A stretch of DNA of 64,000 bases from Solirubrobacteraceae bacterium (lineage in GTDB: Bacteria; Actinomycetota; Thermoleophilia; Solirubrobacterales; Solirubrobacteraceae): the NCBI GenBank assembly GCA_029263125.1, contig JAJCYD010000010.1:20753-84752 (forward strand), in the 5' to 3' direction. Positions 50,599 to 57,030 of the stretch are shown piece by piece. The position numbers and the translations under genes were made by a program. The notes beneath the pieces were generated by a model. It was not told where the DNA came from, did not search any database, and saw only the letters and a program-made list of their open reading frames with translations. How positions within the stretch are numbered: position 1 is the stretch's first letter; the number at the start of each line of letters is the position of its first letter.

Positions 50599-52148
50599 GC
50601 TGGCAGATCGCGTCGTTCGCCGTCCTGGCGCTCGCGATCGCGGCCGGATTGCGCTGGTACGAGCGCGCGAAACCGTCCTCGAAGCTGCTCGCGCTCGTCG
50701 CGACGCTCGCGGCGCTGGCCGCGCTGGGCCGGGTGGCCTTCGCACCGATCCCGAGCATCAAGCCGACGACGGACATCGTGCTGCTCGCCGGCTACGTCCT
50801 CGGCGGCGCGCCGGGATTCGTCGTCGGCGCCGTCGGCGCGCTGGCCTCCAACGTCTTCTTCGGTCAGGGCCCGTTCACGCCGTGGCAGATGGTCGGGTGG
50901 GGAGCCGTCGGGGTGTTCGGGGCGCTGCTCGCACGGGTCTTCGGCCGCCGCCTCGGTCGCTGGCCGCTGGCCGCCGCCTGCGCCGTCGCCGGCCTGGCGT
51001 ACGGGTCGTTCCTGGACCTGCATCTGTGGGTGCTGTACTCGGCGCACAGCTGGGAGGAGTACCTGCTTGTCGCGGGCCGGGGCGTGCCCTTCAACGTCGC
51101 GCACGCGACCGGCAACGTCATCTTCTGCCTGGCATTCGGGCCGCTGCTCGTGCGCTCGCTGGCGCGCTATCGCGACCGGCTTGAGGTCGTGTGGCACCCT
51201 GTATCGGTGCCGTCCGCAAGCCATATCGCGCCGCTGCTGGCGTTCGCCGCCATGCTCGCGCTGGCCCTGCCCGGGAGCGACGCCGTCGCGACGGATCGGT
51301 CCCAGTCGCGCGCCGTCACGTTCCTGGATCGCGCGCAGAACTCCGACGGCGGCTTCGGCGGCGACCGCGGGCGCGCATCCGATCCGCTCTACACGAGCTG
51401 GGCGGTGATGGGGATCGCCGCCGGCGGTCGCGACCCGCGCACCGTCACGCGCTCCGGGCGCTCGGGCGTGGACTACCTCGTGCGCAACATCGGGCGCGTC
51501 CGCGGGACCGGTGACGTCGAACGCGCCATCCTCGCCTTGCGTGCCGGACGGCGCTCGGTGCGCTCGGTCGGCGGGCGAAACCTCGTCGCCGAGCTCGTCC
51601 GCAAGCGCCGCCGCAACGGCTCGTTCGCCGGCCTGGTCAACCAGACGGCGTTCGCGATCCTCGCGCTGCGAGCCTCCGGCCGTTCGACCCGCGACCGAAC
51701 CGTCCGCGCCGCGGCGGGCTGGCTGGCGCGCCAGCACAACCGCGACGGCGGCTTTCACTTCGCCGGCAAGGGCGGCGCAAGCGGGATCGACGACACCGCC
51801 GCCGCGCTGCAGGGCCTCGTGGCCGCCGGCAAGCGCAAGACGAAGACCGTCAAGCGCGCCGCGAGCTTCCTCGCGCGCCGGCAGAACGCCGACGGCGGCA
51901 TGCCGCTGTCGATCGGCGGGAGCTCCAACGCGCAGTCGACGGCGTGGGCGATCCAGGGCCTCGCGGCCGCCGGGCGCAACCCCGCCAGGACGCGCCGGCG
52001 CGGGTCGCGCTCACCGCTGTCCTACCTACGATCGCTGCAGAGCTCGTCGGGAGCGGTGCGCTACTCGCGCACCAGCACGCAGACGCCCGTCTGGGTCACC
52101 GCGCAGGCGCTGACGGGGCTCGCGCGCCGGCCATTCCCTATTCGCTGA
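50595..52148 (+). CDS. ECF S component fused to extracytoplasmic alpha6/alpha6-barrel domain
   Basis: 517 residues from a GTG at 50595 overlapping the ATPase stop. Residues ~1-200 are a polytopic S component (IKPTTDIVLLAGYVLGGAPG, GAVGALASNVFFGQGPFTPW, WVLYSAHSWEEY, HATGNVIFCLAFGPLLV). A hydrophobic segment near 215-235 is followed by ~280 residues of prenyltransferase/squalene-oxidase-type helical repeats, each with a DGGF-like turn (NSDGGFGG, NRDGGFHF, NADGGMPL) and LxALxxxG repeats. That alpha6/alpha6 barrel is the fold of the cobalamin-binding N-domain of intrinsic factor/transcobalamin. The fusion would deliver a captured vitamin directly to the S component. Function inferred. Confidence 0.85.
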   Translation: MSWQIASFAVLALAIAAGLRWYERAKPSSKLLALVATLAALAALGRVAFAPIPSIKPTTDIVLLAGYVLGGAPGFVVGAVGALASNVFFGQGPFTPWQMVGWGAVGVFGALLARVFGRRLGRWPLAAACAVAGLAYGSFLDLHLWVLYSAHSWEEYLLVAGRGVPFNVAHATGNVIFCLAFGPLLVRSLARYRDRLEVVWHPVSVPSASHIAPLLAFAAMLALALPGSDAVATDRSQSRAVTFLDRAQNSDGGFGGDRGRASDPLYTSWAVMGIAAGGRDPRTVTRSGRSGVDYLVRNIGRVRGTGDVERAILALRAGRRSVRSVGGRNLVAELVRKRRRNGSFAGLVNQTAFAILALRASGRSTRDRTVRAAAGWLARQHNRDGGFHFAGKGGASGIDDTAAALQGLVAAGKRKTKTVKRAASFLARRQNADGGMPLSIGGSSNAQSTAWAIQGLAAAGRNPARTRRRGSRSPLSYLRSLQSSSGAVRYSRTSTQTPVWVTAQALTGLARRPFPIR

Positions 52149-52174
52149 TCGCAATTGGATAGGTTCCACCGCCA

Positions 52175-53317
52175 ATGAAGGTGGGAGTCCCCAAGGAGAT
52201 CGTCGACGGCGAACGCCGTGTCGCGCTCGTGCCCGAGGTCATCAAGAAGATGGCCGCCAAGGGCTTCGAGTTCGTCGTGGCGCCCGGATCCGGCGACGAC
52301 GCCGCGCTCTCCGACGCCCTCTACGAGGAGGCCGGCGCGACGCTGTCCGACGATGTCTGGTCGGCCGACGTCGTCGCGAAGGTCGCCGGTCCCACCGACG
52401 AGGAGATCGCAAAGCTCGGCGACGACACCGTCCTGATCGGCTTTCTCGGCCCGCTGACCAATACCCATGGGATCAGCGGCCTGGCGAGCGCGGGAACCAC
52501 GTCCTTCGCGATGGAGGCGATCCCGCGCATCTCGCGCGCGCAGTCGATGGACGCCCTGTCTTCGCAGTCAAACGTCGCCGGCTACAAGTCGGTGCTGGTG
52601 GCCACCGAGCACCTCGGGCGCTTCTTTCCGATGATGATGACCGCGGCCGGCACCGTCCCGCCCGCGCGCGTGCTCGTGCTCGGCGCCGGCGTCGCCGGGC
52701 TGCAGGCGATCGCCACCGCCCGCCGCCTGGGCGCGCAGGTCACCGGCTACGACGTCCGTGCGGCCGTCGCCGAGCAGGTGCAGTCGCTCGGCGCCACCTT
52801 CCTGGAGCTCGAGGCCGGCAAGGGCGCCGAGGGGGAGGGCGGATACGCCCGCGAGCTGACCGACGACGAGAAGGCCGCCCAGCAGGCCGAGCTGGCCGAC
52901 AAGATCGCGACGTTCGACGTCGTCATCACGACAGCGCTGGTTCCCGGACGCCGCGCGCCGATCCTCGTGACCAAGCGCTCCGTCGAGCAGATGAAGGCCG
53001 GCAGCGTGATCGTCGACCTGGCCGGCGAGTCGGGCGGCAACTGCGAGCTGACCGAGCCCGGCGAGGTCACCGTCAAGCACGGCGTCACGATCGTCTCGCC
53101 GCTGAACCTGCCCTCCTCGATGCCCGAGCACGCCTCGGCCCTGTACGCGCGCAACGTGCAGTCGCTGCTGGAGCTGCTCGTCGACGACGAGGGCGCGCTG
53201 AAGCTGAACTTCGACGACGAGATCATCTCGGGCGCCTGCATCACCCGCGATGGCGAGATCGTGCATCCCGGCGCCAAGAAGGCCGTCGACGCGGCGAGCG
53301 CGAAGGACGGGGGATAG
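52175..53317 (+). CDS. pntAA: NAD(P) transhydrogenase alpha subunit, NAD-binding part
   Basis: 380 residues. Domain I of proton-translocating transhydrogenase: MKVGVPKEIVDGERRVALVP, VLVLGAGVAGLQAIATARRLGAQVTGYDVR (Rossmann site), the mobile-loop region ..GYARELTDDEKAAQQAEL, and SVIVDLAGESGGNCELT. Transfers hydride between NADH and NADP+ coupled to proton entry at the membrane. First gene of a three-gene operon split as in Rhodospirillum (AA, AB, B). Immediately downstream of the B12 uptake operon with only 26 bases between, so read-through is possible. Confidence 0.96.
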   Translation: MKVGVPKEIVDGERRVALVPEVIKKMAAKGFEFVVAPGSGDDAALSDALYEEAGATLSDDVWSADVVAKVAGPTDEEIAKLGDDTVLIGFLGPLTNTHGISGLASAGTTSFAMEAIPRISRAQSMDALSSQSNVAGYKSVLVATEHLGRFFPMMMTAAGTVPPARVLVLGAGVAGLQAIATARRLGAQVTGYDVRAAVAEQVQSLGATFLELEAGKGAEGEGGYARELTDDEKAAQQAELADKIATFDVVITTALVPGRRAPILVTKRSVEQMKAGSVIVDLAGESGGNCELTEPGEVTVKHGVTIVSPLNLPSSMPEHASALYARNVQSLLELLVDDEGALKLNFDDEIISGACITRDGEIVHPGAKKAVDAASAKDGG

Positions 53318-53322
53318 GAGCC

Positions 53323-53679
53323 ATGGATCTCACCACGACCACGATCCTCGCTGCCGAGGGCGGCCCGAGCACGATCCTCACGAGCCTCGCGATCCTGATC
53401 CTCGCCGCCTTCGTCGGCTTTCAGGTCATCTCCAAGGTGCCAAACACCCTGCACACGCCGCTGATGTCCGGCACGAACGCGATCCACGGCATCGTCGTGC
53501 TCGGCGGGCTGGTGGCGATCGCGCAGGCCGACGGATTTCTCAGCCGCCTGCTGCTGCTGATCGCGATCATCTTCGGCACGATCAACGTCGTCGGCGGCTT
53601 CCTCGTGACCGACCGCATGCTGAGCATGTTCAAGCGCAAGCCAGATCCCGCGCCGGCGGCTGAGGAGCCCGAATCGTGA
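53323..53679 (+). CDS. pntAB: NAD(P) transhydrogenase alpha subunit, membrane part
   Basis: 118 residues, three to four helices. Conserved core FVGFQVISKVPNTLHTPLMSGTNAIHGIVVLGGL is the C-terminal membrane domain (domain II part) of the alpha subunit. Begins five bases after pntAA and overlaps pntB by four bases (GTGA). Forms the proton path with PntB. Confidence 0.96.
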   Translation: MDLTTTTILAAEGGPSTILTSLAILILAAFVGFQVISKVPNTLHTPLMSGTNAIHGIVVLGGLVAIAQADGFLSRLLLLIAIIFGTINVVGGFLVTDRMLSMFKRKPDPAPAAEEPES

Positions 53680-55094
53680 GCACGGCGACGGCCTTCTTCC
53701 AGCAGCAGGACTTCATCACCGCCGCGTACGTCGTCGCGTTCGGGATGTTCATCGTCGGCCTGGCGAAGCTCACGAGCCCGACGACCGCCGTGCAGGGCAA
53801 CAAGATCGCCGCGGTCGGGATGCTCATCGCCGTCCTCGCGACGCTGCTGAACCCGGGTCTGGACGGCGCGGACTTCCTGCTGATCGCCGTCGGCCTGACC
53901 ATCGGGACGATCATCGGCGTCCCGTCTGCGCGCAACGTGAAGATGACGGCGATGCCGCAGATGGTGGCGCTGTTCAACGGCGTCGGCGGCGGCGCGGTAG
54001 CGCTGATCGCCTTCGCGGAGTTCCGCCACGATCCCGCCGAGCTGAGCGCCGACCTGGCAATCGGCATCCCGCTCGTGCTGGCCGCGATCATCGGCTCGAT
54101 CTCCTTCTGGGGCTCGAACATCGCCTTCGCCAAGCTCCAGGGCCTGATCTCCGGCAGCCCGGTGAAGATCCCCTCGGGCCTGCTCGTGAACATCGCGCTG
54201 ATGCTCGTCGCCGTCGGGGCGGGCATCGCGATCCTGCTGGGATCTGAGAGCCAGGGCCTGTTCGTGCTGATCCTGCTCGCCGCCGCGATCCTCGGCAACC
54301 TCGCCGTGCTGCCGATCGGCGGCGCCGACATGCCCGTCGTCATCTCGACGCTCAACGCCTTCACCGGGCTCAGCGCCGCCGCGGCGGGCATCGCGCTGAA
54401 CAACTACGCGCTGATCGTCGCCGGCATGATCGTCGGCGCCTCGGGCACGATCCTCACCGACCAGATGGCCAAGGCCATGAACCGTTCGATCGGCTCGGTG
54501 CTGCTGGGCGGCTTCGGCGGCGAGGCGCCGGCGGTCGAGGGTGCGGGAGGGGAGACGGGAGGCACGGTGCGCTCGACGAGCGCCGCCGACGTCGCGATCC
54601 AACTCGCCTACGCGCGGCAGGTCGTCGTCGTGCCGGGCTATGGCATGGCGGTCGCCCAAGCCCAGCACGCGGTGCGCGAGATGGCCAAGGTGCTGGAGAA
54701 GAAGGGCATCGAGGTCAAGTACGCGATCCACCCGGTCGCGGGCCGCATGCCCGGTCACATGAACGTCCTGCTCGCCGAGGCCGACGTGCCCTACGACCAG
54801 CTCAAGGAGATGGACGACATCAACCAGGAGTTCGGCCGCACGGACGTCTCGCTGGTGATCGGCGCCAACGACGTCACCAACCCCGACGCGCGCATGAAGG
54901 CCGACTCGCCGATCTACGGCATGCCGATCCTCAACGTCGACGAGTCCGCCTCGGTGATCGTGCTCAAGCGCTCGATGGCGTCGGGCTTCGCCGGCATCGA
55001 GAACCCCCTGTTCTTCAACGAGAAGACCCAGATGCTCTTCGGCGACGCGAAGTCCAGCGTCGGCGAGATCACCTCGGAGCTCGGGCAACTCTAG
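53676..55094 (+). CDS. pntB: NAD(P) transhydrogenase beta subunit
   Basis: 472 residues from a GTG. Nine or so membrane helices (~10-260) with MPQMVALFNGVGGGAVALIAF containing a PntB membrane motif, then the NADP-binding domain III (~300-472): VVVVPGYGMAVAQAQHAVREMAK (GYGMAV nucleotide loop), HPVAGRMPGHMNVLLAEADVPY, VIGANDVTNPDA and the late IVLKRSMASGFAGIENPLFF. Completes a proton-pumping transhydrogenase that supplies NADPH. Confidence 0.97.
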   Translation: MSTATAFFQQQDFITAAYVVAFGMFIVGLAKLTSPTTAVQGNKIAAVGMLIAVLATLLNPGLDGADFLLIAVGLTIGTIIGVPSARNVKMTAMPQMVALFNGVGGGAVALIAFAEFRHDPAELSADLAIGIPLVLAAIIGSISFWGSNIAFAKLQGLISGSPVKIPSGLLVNIALMLVAVGAGIAILLGSESQGLFVLILLAAAILGNLAVLPIGGADMPVVISTLNAFTGLSAAAAGIALNNYALIVAGMIVGASGTILTDQMAKAMNRSIGSVLLGGFGGEAPAVEGAGGETGGTVRSTSAADVAIQLAYARQVVVVPGYGMAVAQAQHAVREMAKVLEKKGIEVKYAIHPVAGRMPGHMNVLLAEADVPYDQLKEMDDINQEFGRTDVSLVIGANDVTNPDARMKADSPIYGMPILNVDESASVIVLKRSMASGFAGIENPLFFNEKTQMLFGDAKSSVGEITSELGQL

Positions 55095-55110
55095 CTGGAG
55101 CTTGAGCCTA

Positions 55111-55129
55111 GTAGCACATCAGGTGCTAC
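55111..55129 (+). promoter_or_regulatory. Palindromic operator of the vapBC locus
   Basis: GTAGCAC-ATCAG-GTGCTAC is a perfect 7-bp inverted repeat with a 5-base spacer, ending 10 bases upstream of the antitoxin ATG at 55140. VapB/Phd-type antitoxins bind such palindromes in their own promoter, so autoregulation is likely. Confidence 0.6.
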
Positions 55130-55139
55130 ATTGCTTCGA

Positions 55140-55424
55140 ATGCACCGCATCGGCGTCCGGGAACTCCGCCAGCACGCGTCGCGGTATCTCGCGCTCGTCA
55201 AGGCAGGCGAAACCGTGGAAGTGACCGAGCGCGGTGAGCTGGTCGCGCTGCTGGCGCCGCCTGCCGGTGACCGCAGCGCTCGGGATCGGATGGTCGCCGC
55301 CGGACGGCTCGTTCCGGCAACCGGTCAGACGGGACGCGTGCGGTCACCGCGACCCGTGCCCGTGGCGGCGGGCGAGCCGACCAACCAGGAGTTGCTCGAG
55401 GCTGAACGCGAGGAGCGGCTCTGA
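55140..55424 (+). CDS. vapB: VapB-type (Phd/YefM fold) antitoxin
   Basis: 94 residues from the ATG at 55140; a TTG at 55131 would add three residues and fall close to the operator. The N-terminal half is the Phd/YefM fold (MHRIGVRELRQHASRYLALV, ETVEVTERGELVALLAP), which dimerises and binds DNA. The C-terminal half is disordered and toxin-binding, ending NQELLEAEREERL. The stop overlaps the toxin start by three bases of a CTGA. Pairs with the PIN toxin that follows. Confidence 0.9.
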   Translation: MHRIGVRELRQHASRYLALVKAGETVEVTERGELVALLAPPAGDRSARDRMVAAGRLVPATGQTGRVRSPRPVPVAAGEPTNQELLEAEREERL

Positions 55425-55837
55425 TCTATCTGGACTCCTCGGCGCTCATGAAGTTGGTTCGCCGCGAGCATGAGACCGAAGCGTTGTGTGACTGGCTGGA
55501 CGCCCGCCCCGAGGTGCCGGTGGTCAGCAGCGAACTGGGACGCGTCGAGGTGCTGCGGGCAGCCAGGCGGGTCGGCGGCCGGGTTCTGGTCGAGGCACGC
55601 GCGGTGGTCGGCGACCTCGACCTTGTTCCGCTCAACCGCGCGGTGCAGGATCTGGCCTGCGACATCGGCGCTGCACCGCTGCGCACGCGCGACGCGCTGC
55701 ACCTGGCTTCGGCGCTGCTGCTTGGTGAGGAACTGACGGCATTCGTCGCCTACGATCAGCGGCTGGCCGACGCAGCCCAGGCCGCGGGCCTGGCCGTCGC
55801 TGCCCCAGGCCCGCCACTGCCCAGCGTACGGCGCTGA
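55421..55837 (+). CDS. vapC: PIN-domain toxin VapC, CTG start
   Basis: 138 residues read from a CTG at 55421: IYLDSSALMKLVRRE at the N-terminus contains the first catalytic Asp (residue 5). Further PIN acidic residues: Glu in SSELGRVEVLRAAR, Asp in TRDALHLASALLL, and Asp in FVAYDQRLADAA. VapC toxins are Mg-dependent RNases that cut tRNA or rRNA. The first ATG (55448) is ten codons in and would remove the catalytic Asp, so a functional toxin requires the non-canonical CTG, which overlaps the antitoxin stop in a CTGA. Confidence 0.88.
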   Translation: MIYLDSSALMKLVRREHETEALCDWLDARPEVPVVSSELGRVEVLRAARRVGGRVLVEARAVVGDLDLVPLNRAVQDLACDIGAAPLRTRDALHLASALLLGEELTAFVAYDQRLADAAQAAGLAVAAPGPPLPSVRR

Positions 55838-55998
55838 CCGCGATGTGCTCGGCTGACTCAGCCTTGCCAGAGGCGCTGAGCCAGTCCGCTGGACGGGTTG
55901 CGTCGGTCAGGATGCAGCGGAGCCACGCCATACCGGGGCGAGGTCACACCGCCGCGGCGGGGTGCAACACACGCATCACGTCTGCTGGGACCGGTGGC

Positions 55999-56034
55999 CG
56001 AGAGTTTCCAGATCACGCGATAGGGAAACTCTCG
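55999..56034. repeat. 11-bp inverted repeat
   Basis: Perfect arms CGAGAGTTTCC and GGAAACTCTCG around a 14-base loop. It lies about 160 bases after vapC and has the size of a transcription terminator stem, but without a T-tract. Confidence 0.6.
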
Positions 56035-56168
56035 CCGTCCGCGTCTGCGACTGCCCGTCGCATGGAAAGCGGCAGCGCGCAGCAAGGCCCGCGATGCGGG
56101 GAGAGCGCTCGGAGCGCGAGCAGCTTTACGGCGCTCCCACAGCTGGCCGAGCGGCTGGGCGGGTTTGG

Positions 56169-56257
56169 CATGACTTACATGCAGAAAGCGCCCAGCTCGA
56201 TGCGATGCGGGTCCGGCTGGGCGCGTTCCCCATGGCATACATGCAGAAGGCGCCCAA
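56169..56257. repeat. Imperfect direct repeat (62-base period) with internal hairpin
   Basis: Two ~25-base copies sharing TACATGCAGAA(A/G)GCGCCCA, 62 bases apart. Between and including them an inverted repeat GCGCCCAGC/GCTGGGCGC can form. The period is not a multiple of three, so a repeated protein motif is unlikely. Confidence 0.55.
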
Positions 56258-56498
56258 CCGGGTGATCGCAGGCGACGGCGATCGCCGCCCGAGGCCGCCC
56301 CCGTCAACGATGCTGCGCTGGCGGGAGCGCTGGTAAGCGCGAGAAGCGGCAGTCTCGCGGCCGCGCGCATCTGATTGGGCGGCGATCGTCGGGTGACTAC
56401 TTGCGACGGCTTCTTCAGGCGCGTCGTGCGCTCTGCGGTACCGTTCCGGTCGGGACGCTTGGCGCCATCCGTCGAGCGACAGGATTGGAGCATCTGCG

Positions 56499-56711
56499 AT
56501 GAAGGACTATCTCGTCATCTACGAACGCGCTGAAGACGGCGGCTGGGGCGCACACAGCCCTGACGTCGAGGGCGTATTTGCACTGGGGACGACGCGCGAG
56601 GAGACCGAGATTCGCATGGCCGAGGCACTGGCCGCCCACGTGGCGTACCTCCGCGATCAGGGGCAGCCCGCGCCCGAGCCGCACACCGACGCCGGTCGCG
56701 TGGCGGCCTGA
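56499..56711 (+). CDS. HicB-like antitoxin, orphan
   Basis: 70 residues. HicB-type partial RNase-H-like fold: DYLVIYERAEDGGWGAHSPDVEGVFALGTTREETEIRMAEALAAHVAYLRDQGQ. The GWGAHSPD-EGV core and the E-x5-EA-x3-H helix are typical. HicB neutralises the HicA mRNA interferase, but no HicA-like frame (~60 residues with a SGSH motif) is seen on either side. It lacks the C-terminal DNA-binding domain, so it is the short HicB form. An isolated antitoxin or a relic. Confidence 0.8.
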   Translation: MKDYLVIYERAEDGGWGAHSPDVEGVFALGTTREETEIRMAEALAAHVAYLRDQGQPAPEPHTDAGRVAA

Positions 56712-57030
56712 TCTGGCGCCACCCCGACTCTGTGAGCACGGCTCGCCCCCGGAGCTACGCGTCCTGGTCCGAGACGAGCTAGTCGGCACGTAAACGCTTG
56801 TTCTTGAGCGATGTCCAGGCGCGGTTGGATGGGACCGGACGAGCTCGGCGCCAGGAGCTGACCCTCGGTCTCCCGGCTTGCGCAGTTGCCTGTTCGGCGG
56901 AGCGCAATGCCGGGCGACCTCGGATCGACATGGCCGAAGCGACGTGGCCGCAGATCAAACGGCCGGAGGTTCTGCTCACATCATCGACAGCGACGGGCCG
57001 GCGCTTGATACCCCTGGCAGACTGGCGCCG
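56712..57030. other. Gap between hicB-like gene and glpD; no gene seen
   Basis: 319 bases with only short frames that show no motif. The lower GC content just after 56780 (ACGTAAACGCTTGTTCTTGA) suggests that the glpD promoter or a gene remnant lies here, but no -10/-35 pair is convincing. Confidence 0.4.

Larger units (their letters stand above)
55838..56498. other. Repeat-rich 660-base stretch without a credible gene
   Basis: Open frames on either strand lack any family motif and overlap each other. The sequence contains three noteworthy repeats: hairpin arms CGAGAGTTTCC (55999-56009) and GGAAACTCTCG (56024-56034); a direct repeat with TACATGCAGAAAGCGCCCA beginning 56176 and TACATGCAGAAGGCGCCCA beginning 56238, 62 bases apart; and hairpin arms GCGCCCAGC (56188-56196) and GCTGGGCGC (56216-56224). 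It could be a decayed accessory insertion linked to the flanking vapBC and hicB genes. Confidence 0.5.

Noticed and set aside
53421..55088. 555-residue minus-strand frame
   Set aside because: Antisense to pntAB/pntB with an Asp/His/Arg-rich composition typical of reverse frames.
55931..56257. Possible CRISPR array because of the spaced repeats
   Set aside because: Only two imperfect copies, 62 bases apart, with a further inverted repeat between; no array and no cas genes.
55858..56493. 211-residue minus-strand frame in the repeat-rich gap
   Set aside because: Arg/Ala/Pro-rich with no motif and no ribosome-binding site; overlaps hairpins.
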